Origin: Ktedonobacter robiniae
GTDB lineage: Bacteria > Chloroflexota > Ktedonobacteria > Ktedonobacterales > Ktedonobacteraceae
Direction: 5' to 3'
Assembly: GCF_016587375.1 (NCBI RefSeq)
Contig: NZ_BNJG01000003.1
Coordinates: forward strand, 1,890,896-1,954,895
DNA length: 64,000 bases
Part shown: positions 19,153 through 28,905 of the stretch, one piece after another
Layout of the letters: each line of letters opens with the position of its first letter
Numbering within the stretch: position 1 is the stretch's first letter
Translations under genes and position numbers: made by a program
Notes under the pieces: generated by a model
Seen by the model: the letters and a program-made list of their open reading frames with translations, nothing else
Database searches by the model: none
What the model was told of the DNA's origin: nothing

Positions 19153-19610
19153 GATGCAAGACTATCCGAAACGCTCTGCTGCTGAACAGGAACGTCTGAT
19201 CTGGTTGGCCGCTATTTATCGGAACTACTCGTTTGAGATTCAGCGTAGGTGAGGCGGCCCTGGCCGAAGATTTAACCAGTACCGTTTTTCTCAAAGCTAT
19301 ACGATGGTTACGTCAGGAGCAGAGCGAAGCGCAGGTGCGAGCCTGGCTTTATGCTACAGCTCGCACAACCATTGCGGATCACTGGCAGGCACAAAGTCAG
19401 TACGAGGTCTACTCTCTCGATAGTGATAGAGACCACTGGCAGGCTTTAGAGGAAGATGCCGAACGTGCTCATAGGAAAGCTGAACAACGTGTACAGCACC
19501 TGCTTGGCCTTTTGCCAGAACGTGAACGCAATGTGCTTACCCTGTGTTATCTCCGGGGTTATACGGCCTCGGAAATAGCCAGTGTGTTAGGAACAAATGC
19601 CAGCCATTGA
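19153..19610 (+). pseudogene. ECF sigma factor fragment, frameshifted and truncated
   Basis: A first frame (19153-19251, LIWLAAIYRNYSFEIQRR) gives the start of sigma region 2; a second frame (from 19233) continues AEDLTSTVFLKAIRWLRQ, region 2.4-like LYATARTTIADHWQA and region 4 LPERERNVLTLCYLRGYTAS. The two overlap out of frame, and region 4 ends early at GTNASH before the DNA-recognition helix. Not functional as written. Confidence 0.7.
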
Positions 19611-19861
19611 AGCTGGTGCCTTGCCATGTGATGGAGCAGAGGAGCTACCTGCTAGGAATGTTGTGCTGTTGTTTCGGGAGAGAGGAGCAGGAGGTGCGTG
19701 ATTGGTCCCAGGGAGAGAGACCAGCTCAGAAGAGTTGTTCTATACTACTGCTAGTACCCCCGCGAGTAAAGAGTTTCATCCATGGTATAGCGTGAAAGAG
19801 CGAGTCCTAGCGATCCGCTCTTTTTTGTGGGCTGGGGGCAGGCGGGAATGCGAGAGCGCGT

Positions 19862-20376
19862 ATGTTGTGGGAAAACGAGAAAGCTCAAGAATTGTATCTT
19901 TCTCAGACTCATTTTGTGACGGTGAGCGGCTTAGACACCAATCTGAGCGGCAATTTGCTCACTGGCGACCAGCCTTACAGTACCGCAAGCGATCTCCTTA
20001 CGCTGACGCGTTATGCCATGGGCATTCCTCTGTTCGCGCACATTGTCTCTCAAAAAACTATGAGATTCCGGAAACGACGACACATACAGCTCACTCCTGG
20101 AGTAATAGCAATAGGCTCCTGGGGAGTTATCAAGGGATGCTTGGCGTGAAGACTGGCTGGACAGGAGTTGCTGGTGGTTGTCTGGTTTTTGCTGCCACTC
20201 GCCAGGGGCATACCCTTATCGGAGTAGTCTTACATTCTGTAGGAGAGGCGAGCCAGCAACTCCGAGATGACCAGGTAGCCGAGCGTCAGGCATTAGATGG
20301 GCAGACTCGTGACGCTGATGCTGTATCACTGCTCAATTGGGGATTCGCCCAGCCTTTAGGGAAGGATAAAAAGTGA
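19862..20376 (+). pseudogene. D-Ala-D-Ala carboxypeptidase (peptidase S11) remnant
   Basis: One frame gives THFVTVSGLDTNLSGNLLTG and YSTASDLLTLTRYAMGIPLF, another continues YQGMLGVKTGWTGVAGGCLV and QGHTLIGVVLHS, the KTG-motif end of S11 penicillin-binding proteins. The N-terminal SxxK active-site region is missing and a frameshift lies near 20,050-20,120. It would have trimmed peptidoglycan peptides outside the membrane. Confidence 0.7.
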
Positions 20377-20392
20377 TGATAGCGGTCACATC

Positions 20393-21433
20393 TTGTGCCA
20401 GTGTATACCTTGCCTCACCGATAGCAAATCGGTTGTGTTGGAAGAAAAAAGCCCACCTGTTCAGGTGAGTCGCAGAACAGAGTGTGTTTATCTGCTTCTT
20501 CAGACCATACAAAGAGTCTTCTTCCCACAACAGAGCGCCATATTTGCCCTTGCAGCCATCCTGGCTCCGTATCTTTTTGCGCCCTTTCTTTTCTTCTTGC
20601 CTTTCTGTTTTCTGAAAAATCGGGGATTGATACGGATTGTTGTGCTATTTGCATTCTGTCTTTTCTGCTTGTGTTTCTCTCCCCATTTTGCTGCGGCCAG
20701 CACTGCTCCCAGTGGGGCGCAGCAGATACGTGTTCTAACCTGGAATTTTCTGGCTGAGAAGAATAGCCGTAGTTCCTTGCGCGATCTACTCGCTAAGCAG
20801 AAGCCAGATATTGTGGCCTTGCAAGAAGCGGATTGGCAGGGAATTGATGAATCTTCAGATCTCCTGGAGGAGTATCCTTACCATATTTATCGCCCTGATC
20901 AAGGGGCGCCCTCGGGCGAAGCTATTCTTAGTAAATATCCTATTCTGCAGTATGATACCTATAGTGGCGGCGCAAACGGCACCTGGGATTTTCAACGGGT
21001 GTTATGGGCTCAACTGGATCTTGGCCATGGAAAGACGATGGTGGTGGTTGATGCTCATCCTATTAATGCGATTAATAGTGTCTATGGCTGTTTCTATTGT
21101 CCCCAGATGCGTGACAGGCAAATTACCGAAATTAATCATTTTACTATGGGGCTGGTAAAACAGGGAGAGAATGTCTTGCTCGTCGGAGATATGAATGTAA
21201 CCGACCGAGAAAAGGCCTATAGCAGTCTGGTTCAGGGCTTACGGGACATCCAGGTGCTTGTTGGAGGGGGATCTGGCAATAGCTGGGGCTTGCCGCAAAC
21301 CAATCGTTTCTGGGCGTTTGAGCGCATCGATTACGTGCTGTCTGGTCCAACAGTGCAACCATTATATCTCACCACTGATTGTCAGGCGGTTGGAAGCGAT
21401 CATTGCGCGTTGATCGGAGTGTTTGCTCTTTGA
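20393..21433 (+). CDS. Membrane-anchored endonuclease/exonuclease/phosphatase-family protein
   Basis: The protein (346 residues if started at the TTG at 20393) has two hydrophobic stretches (~50-75 and 80-103) followed by an EEP domain: IRVLTWNFLAEKNSR, IVALQEADWQG (metal-binding Glu), VVDAHPINAIN, LLVGDMNVTD and a C-terminal GSDHCALIG (catalytic Asp-His). EEP enzymes are metal-dependent phosphodiesterases; with this anchoring it probably acts outside the membrane as a phosphodiesterase or nuclease. The true start is uncertain: no ATG and no strong ribosome site precede the first hydrophobic segment. Confidence 0.8.
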   Translation: MCQCIPCLTDSKSVVLEEKSPPVQVSRRTECVYLLLQTIQRVFFPQQSAIFALAAILAPYLFAPFLFFLPFCFLKNRGLIRIVVLFAFCLFCLCFSPHFAAASTAPSGAQQIRVLTWNFLAEKNSRSSLRDLLAKQKPDIVALQEADWQGIDESSDLLEEYPYHIYRPDQGAPSGEAILSKYPILQYDTYSGGANGTWDFQRVLWAQLDLGHGKTMVVVDAHPINAINSVYGCFYCPQMRDRQITEINHFTMGLVKQGENVLLVGDMNVTDREKAYSSLVQGLRDIQVLVGGGSGNSWGLPQTNRFWAFERIDYVLSGPTVQPLYLTTDCQAVGSDHCALIGVFAL

Positions 21434-21957
21434 ATGCTCATGGGTAAAACCCCTGGGGGAGGAAGAGACCATATTTGAGTGTCATCTGTTCCATTCTTCT
21501 TTCTTTGTGAGTAAGAGCACTCATAAGAACGAGTGCCTTCTATGCAGCCAGAACCAGGGCATCGGTGCTCAATAAAAGAAGATAGTTCATCTGTTCCTTC
21601 CTTCCTTCCTTCCTTCCTTCCTTCCGTTCGAGCAATTGCGTTTCAAAGGATGCCTGATATTTGGCCTTTATCCATACGACGAATAGGCATGATCTGAAAA
21701 GGACATCCTTGATGAGGAGGGAAGAACAGCAATGGCTACTCCACAGATTGGTCATATTCACGTGTAAAAATTGAGGCGGCTCAGCTGTCTATTCGAAGAT
21801 CACCTGGTTTCACTCCAGCAGGCGTTTCTGTAAAATGGCATGATATTCCCTGGTATGTAAGTAGTGCCTGCATGGCTGAGATGCTTCACGATGGGCGCTA
21901 TCAGCTGAGAGAAGGGGTCGTGTATGCTTGGTTGATATGAATCTCAGGAGCAAACTA
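21434..21957. other. Intergenic, only a simple repeat
   Basis: No credible gene seen; frames covering the GAAG repeat give only low-complexity peptides. Confidence 0.4.
21595..21625. repeat. (TTCC)n microsatellite
   Basis: About 7.75 uninterrupted copies of TTCC. It lies in non-coding DNA, so phase variation of a protein is not suggested, though slippage could alter spacing. Confidence 0.9.
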
Positions 21958-22425
21958 CTAGTTATGGTGTGTCAATCGTTGTGCTCGTGTCGGATAGAAT
22001 GGATACTGCTTACCATTGCCATTCAATGAAGCCTTACACGATGAGAAACCTTCAGGACTCGAGCCATGAGGGTAGATGGCGTTGGGAGCGAGTGTGCCCG
22101 GATAGATCATATCGAGGGTGCTGGTGCCGTGTGGGAAGATCACGTTTGGAGACGCGCTATGGGGATAGAGAGCGAGAGTGCTGGAGCTGTGTGGGAAGAC
22201 GGCATCAGGGGAAGGGTTGCCGTGTGGGAAGATCGCGTCAGGGGAAGGGCTGCCATGCGGGTAGACGGCGCTCGGGATGGAATCTGACGTGAGCCTGGTG
22301 TGCGTTGTGGTTTGGTGGGTGGTGGTAAGAGAGAAGGCAGCGATGAGTGCCAGGGTAGCGACAACTGCGAAGATAAGGGTGATGCGCATCCTATTCTGTT
22401 GTAAACGGTGCTGTAAATACTGCAT
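21958..22425 (-). CDS. Small secreted or anchored protein with tandem PHG repeats
   Basis: The 155-residue protein has a basic N-terminus and one hydrophobic segment (about residues 14-33, ITLIFAVVATLALIAAFSL), then seven degenerate 10-14-residue units built on SPDAIFPHG/SPNVIFPHG (about residues 50-130). The tail is basic and lacks a cell-wall anchor. No family was recognised. A decayed copy of the same repeat region is at 17625-17795. Probably extracytoplasmic; function unknown. Confidence 0.6.
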   Translation of the reverse strand: MQYLQHRLQQNRMRITLIFAVVATLALIAAFSLTTTHQTTTHTRLTSDSIPSAVYPHGSPSPDAIFPHGNPSPDAVFPHSSSTLALYPHSASPNVIFPHGTSTLDMIYPGTLAPNAIYPHGSSPEGFSSCKASLNGNGKQYPFYPTRAQRLTHHN

Positions 22426-22575
22426 ACTAGTGTGTGTCCTTTCCTGTAAGGTAAGCTTAAACGAGACGGTGTGAGATGACCGAGCGGCGAGGGCTGCTCG
22501 GTGTGCTTGCGGATGCTGTTAAGCTTCTTTAGGACATCCGCAAAGGCTACTTTTCTTTCTGTCATTGACATCCGC

Positions 22576-22621
22576 CCTCTTTCCTGGCAAAATGACCAGG
22601 GTCATTTTGCCAGGAAAGAGG
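22576..22621. promoter_or_regulatory. 46-bp near-perfect palindrome, TetR operator
   Basis: Two 22-bp arms (CCTCTTTCCTGGCAAAATGACC and its complement, shown here in parts: CCTCTTTCCTGG, CAAAATGACC) flank a 2-base centre, ending 11 bases before the TetR start codon. Position and symmetry fit an autoregulatory operator for the tetR-monooxygenase pair. Confidence 0.7.
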
Positions 22622-22631
22622 AAGAAGCGCT

Positions 22632-23273
22632 ATGTCACAAGAAAAGCCAGGTTTGCGGGAGCGCAACAAGCAAGAAAAACGCCAGCGTATCCAGCGCGCC
22701 GCGTGGCAATTGTTTACCCAGAAAGGCTTTGCTGCAACCACCATGCGGGAAGTTGCAGAACTGGCGCAGGTGGGCAGTGGAACACTTTTTCTGTACGCCA
22801 AAGATAAGCCGGATCTGTTGCAACTGGTCTATTACGAGGTTCTCGCCGAAACAATTGAGCAAGCCTTTCGCAACCTGTCAGCCGAGGGAGAACTGCTTGA
22901 GACCCTGGTCCATCTCTTCCAGCAATTTTTTCAATTCTACCAGCAGCATCCTGAGAATGCTCGTGCCTATATTAAGGCTGTCTTCATGCCAGCGCAGGGG
23001 CAGATGTATGGTCCTCAAACGCTCCAGCAAGTCAGAGATTTCCAGCAGCGCCTGGCTGATTTATTAGCGCAGTTCCAGCAACAGGGCGCAATTGCTCCCA
23101 ACGTTCCTTTAGACCAGGCGAGCAGCAATTTTTTTGCCCTCTACGTATCCACCCTCGGCCTGTGGTTGAGTGGTTTTCTTTCTTTTGAGGAGGCTCAGGG
23201 ACAGGTACTACATCGGGCGTTTGCTTTGCAAATCCAGGGCATGCAGTCGAGAGAACCAGGAGTAGAACTATGA
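22632..23273 (+). CDS. TetR-family transcriptional regulator
   Basis: The 213-residue protein has the TetR DNA-binding domain QRIQRAAWQLFTQKGFAATT and MREVAELAQVGSGTLFLYAK (residues ~17-60) and a helical ligand domain. Its TGA overlaps the ATG of the following FAD monooxygenase (ATGA), so the two are translationally coupled. It likely represses its own operon through the adjoining palindrome. Its partner now carries a stop codon. Confidence 0.9.
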   Translation: MSQEKPGLRERNKQEKRQRIQRAAWQLFTQKGFAATTMREVAELAQVGSGTLFLYAKDKPDLLQLVYYEVLAETIEQAFRNLSAEGELLETLVHLFQQFFQFYQQHPENARAYIKAVFMPAQGQMYGPQTLQQVRDFQQRLADLLAQFQQQGAIAPNVPLDQASSNFFALYVSTLGLWLSGFLSFEEAQGQVLHRAFALQIQGMQSREPGVEL

Positions 23274-24439
23274 CAACCCAGGAGCAAGATTTCCCTATCC
23301 TGATTATCGGAGCAGGCATTGGAGGACTGGCCACGGCTCTGGCCCTCCAGCAAGCCGGCTTTGCGGTACAAATCTTTGAACGGACAAAGGAGATCCGCGA
23401 GTCCGGGTCCGGGCTGACCCTCTGGGCGAACGCGGTCCGCGTGCTACAGGAACTCGGTCTGGCCGACCTGGTGCAACAACTGGCCCAGCAGCCTGCACCC
23501 ACGCGGGCTGGCTTCTACACAATGCGAGGAAAACAACTGGTCCATCTCCCGCAACGAACAGTTGAGGAACAGTGTGGGGGACCAACCATAGCGATCCACC
23601 GCGCGGAATTCCAGGCAGCGTTACGGGAGCGGCTCGCGCCGGGCACACTTGTCCTGGACAAGCAGCTTATCGATCTTGAGCAAGACACTACAGGCGTGAC
23701 AGCCTGTTTCGCGCGGGGCGAGCGGGTACGCGGCAGCCTGGTGATCGGAGCTGATGGCATCCGTTCGCAGGTCCGTCGACTGCTCTTTCCCCAGAGTCAG
23801 CCGCGCTACGCCGGGTACACTGCCTGGCGAGGTATCGCCACGGGCGTAACACCGCCACTGATGGGCGAATTGTGGGGGCGCGGCAGGCGCTTCGGCATTG
23901 TTCCCCTGACTAAGGAGCGCGTCTACTGGTACGCGACCTGCAATACCCCGGAAAACGCGGCAGAGAGGCCGCAGGGGCGCCAAAAAGAATTGCTGGATCT
24001 GTTCAAAGGCTGGCATCCTGTTGTCAGCACGCTTATCAATGTGACAGAAGCCTCGACGATTCTGCGGAACGAGATCTCTGATCTCCAGCCGCTGACCTAT
24101 TGGAGCAAGGGGCGCGTAACTCTGCTGGGGGACGCGGCGCACGCGATGACGCCGAATATGGGTCAGGGAGCCTGCTAGGCGCTCGAAGATGCCCTGATCC
24201 TGGCCCGGACCCTGCGACACGCGCATTCTCTTGAGAATGCATTAGATATGTATCAACAGAAGCGCCTGGCGCGCGCCAACATGGTCGTCGTGAACTCGTA
24301 CCGGATGGGCCTGGTCGCGCAATGGGAGCATCCCCTGGCCTGCTGGCTGCGTGATTCTCTTCTGGCGCTCACTCCACCACAAATGCTGCTGAAACAATTC
24401 AAATCAGTGGCAAGCTATACCTGGGAGAGCAGCTGTTAG
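23270..24439 (+). pseudogene. FAD-dependent monooxygenase broken by one nonsense codon
   Basis: Class A flavoprotein monooxygenase: FAD-binding ILIIGAGIGGLATALALQQA at the N-terminus, GADGIRSQVRR in the middle and LLGDAAHAMTPNMGQGAC before the break. TAG at 24176 replaces the expected CAG of the conserved GQGACQALEDA motif, and the frame then stays open for 87 further codons (ALEDALILARTLRHAHSLEN and onward) to 24439. A single C-to-T change therefore explains the loss. Intact, it would hydroxylate an aromatic or antibiotic substrate with NAD(P)H. A truncated 302-residue product could still be made. Confidence 0.85.
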
Positions 24440-24865
24440 CCTGCAAGAGCCGCGAGCATGCTGGAATGGTTAGCCTTTAGCCAGGTGCCAGATCATTAAG
24501 CGAGTCATCGCCAGGTAGATCATGGCCTCGCTACTCTCAGGAAGCGTTTCATAGATGCGCGGGTGCACCGGATGTGGTAATATGCCAGGCGTCTGGTGCT
24601 GGTGGAGAAGTGAGTGAGAGGTGAGAAGAATGAAGGGATGACAGGGAAAAGAGGGCAGTGGCCCCCAGAGTGAGCGTGAGCGTGGTCATGTCCTTGCAAT
24701 CGCGATTTTGTCCTGACACCATGCCGAGTGGTGCGTCAAGCCTCAGAAGAGAATGATGGCTCTTTACGAGTATGTTCACTTTGGCATAGAATACCCACGA
24801 GGAGAGCTGTCGCAATAATCTCCTAAGGGGTGGTGTCAGAACGTCGAGCGAGAAAGGCAAAGAAC
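24440..24865. other. Intergenic, no gene recognised
   Basis: A minus-strand frame (24549-24860) has a Ser/Leu-rich composition without family likeness. No strong repeats. Confidence 0.4.
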
Positions 24866-25717
24866 ATGAGTCATCACACGCGCAGGATTGACGTTGGTAT
24901 CGCGACCGTTTCTGTCATGAATGTCGGCGATATCGAGTTTCGCCTGTCCGATGAGCTGGTTATTCCAGAGGAGAAGCAGGATCCTGCGATCGCAGCGCAG
25001 CTTGAGCAGCCAGCACGCTTTCCCACCCAATGTTTTCATATTGCCCTTCCCGGGGCGTCGGTCTTGATTGATGCGTGCAACTACATGCGTTCTTTTCCAC
25101 CATCTTCACCATACTTCCTGCCGGGCTATCAGCCACCGCCAGACCTGGTTACTCAATTAGGCGAGCAAGGAGTACGGCCCGAAGACATCACACACCTCGT
25201 CATTACACATGCCCATTTTGATCATTATTCGGGTACCACGACTGAGTGTGATGGGCAGATGGTCCCCTGCTTCCCTCTTGCCAGGTGCTTTCTCGGGCGC
25301 GCTGACTGGGAGCGGTCCGAAATGCAGAAAGCGCTCCAGGAACTCCATTCCCAGGATAGGAGCACGCTTGGTGTATTGTACCAGAGGAGGTTGCTGGAGC
25401 TGGTGGAGGGGGAACGCGAACTTGTCCCTGGTATCCACATCATCCCAGCTCCTGGCGAGTCTGCTGGTCACCAGATTGTGCGTATCCACTCACAGGGGCA
25501 GACACTTTATTGTCTGGGTGACCTCTATCATGATCCAGTGGAGGTCGAACATCCAAGTTGGATGACCTCATGGGCAGATTTCAACACCAATGTGAGCAGT
25601 CGCCAGGCGCTCATACAGGCGGCTTTGGACGAGCAAGCCCTGCTCACCGCTGCTCATATTGCTGGCATTGGTCGTGTAGAGCACACTTCTTCTGGCCTCA
25701 AGTGGAAGCAGCTCTAG
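24866..25717 (+). CDS. Metallo-beta-lactamase-fold hydrolase
   Basis: The protein (283 residues from ATG 24866) has the MBL metal motif THLVITHAHFDHYSG (H-x-H-x-D-H, about residues 110-124), a later YCLGDLYHDP (metal Asp) and ALLTAAHIAGIG (final His). It resembles the quorum-quenching lactonase/beta-lactamase-like branch that binds two zinc ions. Substrate unknown; cytosolic, no signal peptide. AAAGG lies upstream of the chosen ATG. An in-frame start at 24830 is possible but poorly placed. Confidence 0.85.
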   Translation: MSHHTRRIDVGIATVSVMNVGDIEFRLSDELVIPEEKQDPAIAAQLEQPARFPTQCFHIALPGASVLIDACNYMRSFPPSSPYFLPGYQPPPDLVTQLGEQGVRPEDITHLVITHAHFDHYSGTTTECDGQMVPCFPLARCFLGRADWERSEMQKALQELHSQDRSTLGVLYQRRLLELVEGERELVPGIHIIPAPGESAGHQIVRIHSQGQTLYCLGDLYHDPVEVEHPSWMTSWADFNTNVSSRQALIQAALDEQALLTAAHIAGIGRVEHTSSGLKWKQL

Positions 25718-26028
25718 GATGGTGTGGTATCCAAATTTTTGCATGGCATCGTTGTTCTTCATCCACCAGTTCCTTATAAAATGCCGATGGTTTTAGCGGC
25801 TGCAAGCAGACAGGCAGTGCCACATAACTTGGCGAAATATCGCTGGAGAATACAATCAAACATCACATCAGTTTGCGCCTTTACGTTTCTCATTATCGCG
25901 CCAAATTATCTGACAAGGCAAACCTTCAACTGAAGCAAGTGCGCATCCCCAGGCATATGACCTGGCTGCACGTCGCCAACTTCAACGGATCAACGAGCAC
26001 CTCATCGACCTGTTTGATACACAACTAT
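25718..26028. other. Intergenic, no gene recognised
   Basis: AT-rich stretch between convergent genes; nothing coding was recognised. Confidence 0.4.
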
Positions 26029-26078
26029 GACACAGGCAGGGTAGTGGAAAGAGGCGCTCTTACTACCCTGCCTGTGTC
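26029..26078. terminator. Terminator hairpin, 17-bp stem
   Basis: GACACAGGCAGGGTAGT and its perfect complement flank a 16-base loop, between the convergent MBL gene and kinase-like gene. A second 10-bp stem (26083-26092 with 26106-26115) overlaps the kinase stop codon. Confidence 0.65.
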
Positions 26079-26113
26079 GCTCAATCGCTTGCGCAGAATC
26101 TTCTGGCAAGCGA

Positions 26114-28339
26114 TTAGTACTGCCATGCCTTTATCATCTGGTAAGCGGCATCCGTTGGATCTCCAATGCTACGCGCGGCCAGGGCTACAGTGCCATTATT
26201 GGGTAGCGTAACCTCGTTGACGGTCAGTACGGGCTGCAAGTTCACATAGAATGTGACAGTAGTATCGCTAATATTGATCGCGATTAAGTTGGAGACCTTC
26301 GTTCCAGTTCCGGTATTGATCGCGCTACTCTTTCCCTTGCCATTCGTGAATGGCTTCCCGTTCATACCAATCTCGTACTCTCCGGTTTGAGTGATATAGA
26401 AGTAGCAGTACGAATCTTGCGTTCCGAATTGCATCCCACTACTATCACCTATCAGGATAAATGCCTGCACCTGTAGTAATAAGTTAGTTCCTCGTTCGAG
26501 CGTTCCCACCGATCCTGATGAATGGCATAACTGTACTGTGCCGCTCTTGCTTGCTTTGGCGTGATAGAAGTTATCACTCTTACCAAAGAAACAGGGAAGA
26601 TTCTGCTGAGATGTAGAATCGGAGCCATCGTCGGTCGCGGAATTCTCCCATTGTCCCGAATTGGACTTATTTAACAGGTCGTTAAAGACAAGGCTCACGT
26701 TTTCAGGAGCAGCGTTAGTATGGTAGAGAGCAGGGATAGTCTGTGAGTCCGCCGCCGCCTGTACCGACTGTAAGTATGTCGCGGTCGCCGTAGCCTGGGC
26801 GTTCTTGCTCGTGGTTGCGGTGCCATTAACATTTGCCTGAGCAGTGGCTGTCATGCCCTTGTTGGTTTCCATTATCGCATCGATATTGCTGGTGCCATTC
26901 AAATAAATGGCCTCCTTGAGCTGACCCGAAAGCACACAGTTGCTCAAGATGATAATGAGCGCCAGCACGATGCCAACAATGACCAACCCTGGCCGAAATT
27001 GTTTGGCGAGATAGCGTGGGATGTCCTGCGGCCCTTCCACCTCTACATAATCATCGAATGTCCTGAGGATGCGTATCATGTGCTCAATCCTAGTCACCTG
27101 CTCCGACAACCCGGCTATGTCTGCGCTGGCATTGGCAGGAGTCGTGCTGGCATTGGTGGGTCGTGCCTGTAGAGCTTTAATATCATGAGAGAGGTGCTGT
27201 AATTCTTCCAGCACAGGCTGATTATTGCCCGGCTGGATGCCAGGGGGATCAGGACGAAGCGCCAGCGTCACCACCAGCGCGCCGCGTGGGCCGCCCGACT
27301 GCGATGGCTTTCCGGCATCCTCGATTTGCAAGACCTGTCCCGCATGCGCATTTGGCGGCACGTTGATCATTACCTGGCGCTTACCCGCCAGCGTCACTGG
27401 TAAGCTCGTGCCGGATTGTGCCTCTGCTCGGCTGATGCCAAGCAAGATGTAGAGGTTCTCCCCGCGCTTTCCCCGCTCCGCCACGTGAGCGAACTCTTCG
27501 GCGAACTCAATAATTGATGTGTATCGCGCCTGGGGGTCAGGCGCGAGTGCCCGTTGCAGTACTTCACTGGCCCCGGCTGAAAGCCTGGAAGCCTGTACGT
27601 CAGCGGCAAACAACGCGGAGTAGCTCTGCCCATTCGGCCTCATAAATGTATAGGGATGTCCTGTGAGGAGTTCGTAGGCCATGGTCGCGAGCGCGTATTG
27701 ATCACTAGCCGCTACTGGTCGTCCCGCTAACTGTTCTGGTGCCATCGCCGTTTGGTCACGAGAAGGAGTGCCCAAACGAGCTACACTAAAATCTGCTAGC
27801 TCCAGGTACGGAAAACGCTCATCATCGCTTTCACGTCGTACCAGGAAGTTTGCCTGCTTGATACCAAGGTGGAGCACATTGCGTTCGTGCGCGTATTGCA
27901 AGCTCTGCGCTGCCTGGTGTACGAGTTGTTGTACATCCTGCAACTCTAATTGCGCTGGGGGGCTATTCCTTCTCTGCCAGTAGTCACGAAGCCATCCATC
28001 AAGCGAGCGCTCCGCTACCAGTGGCATGACGACATAGATATAATCGTGCTCACGATCAATCTGCTCGCCTGCCATGACCCCGAAATCAAGAACCGGAAGA
28101 ATATGGGGATGATCCAGTGTGACAATCCCCTCCATAATCTTTCCGAACTGTTGGATGCGTTGTTGCCTATCCGTTGGCCCCTGGTCCAGACGCATAAGCT
28201 TGAACGCGACAGGCCGTGCCGTGCGGACATCAACAGCCTGGTAGACCGATTTCGTCTCTCCACGGTTGATGAAGTGTAGCAAGCGATAACGGTCAATAAT
28301 TGGTTGGTTGACTAAGTCCTGCGTCGATTTACCAATCAT
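26114..28339 (-). CDS. Membrane-anchored Ser/Thr pseudokinase with DnaJ-C-like domain
   Basis: 741 residues. Residues ~15-290 are a Hanks-type kinase domain with VAIK-like PVAFKLMR and MAPEQLAGRP, but the catalytic loop reads VLHLGIKQANFLV where HRDxKxxN is expected, so the catalytic Asp is Gly, and DFG is DFS. Residues ~315-370 (LAGKRQVMINVPPNAHAGQV, GGPRGALVVTLAL) resemble a DnaJ C-terminal substrate-binding barrel. One transmembrane helix follows (LVIVGIVLALIIILSNCVL, ~455-475), then an Ala/Thr-rich linker and an extracellular beta-sandwich-like domain (~550-741). It is probably a sensor or scaffold rather than an active kinase. Confidence 0.85.
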   Translation of the reverse strand: MIGKSTQDLVNQPIIDRYRLLHFINRGETKSVYQAVDVRTARPVAFKLMRLDQGPTDRQQRIQQFGKIMEGIVTLDHPHILPVLDFGVMAGEQIDREHDYIYVVMPLVAERSLDGWLRDYWQRRNSPPAQLELQDVQQLVHQAAQSLQYAHERNVLHLGIKQANFLVRRESDDERFPYLELADFSVARLGTPSRDQTAMAPEQLAGRPVAASDQYALATMAYELLTGHPYTFMRPNGQSYSALFAADVQASRLSAGASEVLQRALAPDPQARYTSIIEFAEEFAHVAERGKRGENLYILLGISRAEAQSGTSLPVTLAGKRQVMINVPPNAHAGQVLQIEDAGKPSQSGGPRGALVVTLALRPDPPGIQPGNNQPVLEELQHLSHDIKALQARPTNASTTPANASADIAGLSEQVTRIEHMIRILRTFDDYVEVEGPQDIPRYLAKQFRPGLVIVGIVLALIIILSNCVLSGQLKEAIYLNGTSNIDAIMETNKGMTATAQANVNGTATTSKNAQATATATYLQSVQAAADSQTIPALYHTNAAPENVSLVFNDLLNKSNSGQWENSATDDGSDSTSQQNLPCFFGKSDNFYHAKASKSGTVQLCHSSGSVGTLERGTNLLLQVQAFILIGDSSGMQFGTQDSYCYFYITQTGEYEIGMNGKPFTNGKGKSSAINTGTGTKVSNLIAINISDTTVTFYVNLQPVLTVNEVTLPNNGTVALAARSIGDPTDAAYQMIKAWQY

Positions 28340-28515
28340 AAGCTTTACCCATAGAATTATTCCGATATTCCATCATCAGCTAATTAAAAAGAGTCCGAGA
28401 AAATACTCTCTGTCCCTCTATCCCCACTTCCACTACCCCTTGCTTGAGACATATAAACCTCAGTATACCAAGCTCGATCCGGCCCGAAAAGGGATAAATA
28501 GGTACAATTCTCAAA

Positions 28516-28905
28516 CTATTGCCATTTCGGCCCGGCTTTTGCATCACCCCGCTTGATAAATGGCATATCTTGCGCTGTACACGAAAAACAGAATGCTTCT
28601 TTAGAAGCCGTTAGAAGTTGTTCATGGTTTGAAGGAGAGTACTTTTGGCTATTCATCATTGTTTCGATATCGCGTGCAAAACGGCAACCGACTTTCGTTT
28701 CAGGGTTTCGTGGAGTAGACCTTTCTTGCAACAAATGTCCTTTCGCAAAGGCGAGAGTTCCGGGAGGAAATGCATCTGTCAATGGCACTCGTGAACACTC
28801 GTACACCATTGCGGCAGGTGATTGCTTGCGATACAGGTGATGCTCGCGTACAATGAGGGGAGACAGGAAGAACGAGAAAGTGAGTAAAAGCAGACTTGCA
28901 GCCAT
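28516..28905 (-). CDS. Possible small secreted protein
   Basis: 129 residues with a hydrophobic N-terminal signal-like segment (MAASLLLLTFSFFLSPLIV) and several cysteines, including CFSC. No family recognised. It overlaps the start of the divergent phosphotransferase gene by about 10 bp, which is a weakness. Could be an artefact. Confidence 0.35.
   Translation of the reverse strand: MAASLLLLTFSFFLSPLIVREHHLYRKQSPAAMVYECSRVPLTDAFPPGTLAFAKGHLLQERSTPRNPETKVGCRFARDIETMMNSQKYSPSNHEQLLTASKEAFCFSCTAQDMPFIKRGDAKAGPKWQ

Noticed and set aside
21595..21625. Microsatellite as a phase-variation switch
   Set aside because: Lies outside any supported gene or promoter.
22576..22621. 46-bp palindrome considered as a resolvase site
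   Set aside because: It lies immediately before a TetR start codon, far from the resolvase genes, and has a 2-base centre; operator is the simpler reading.
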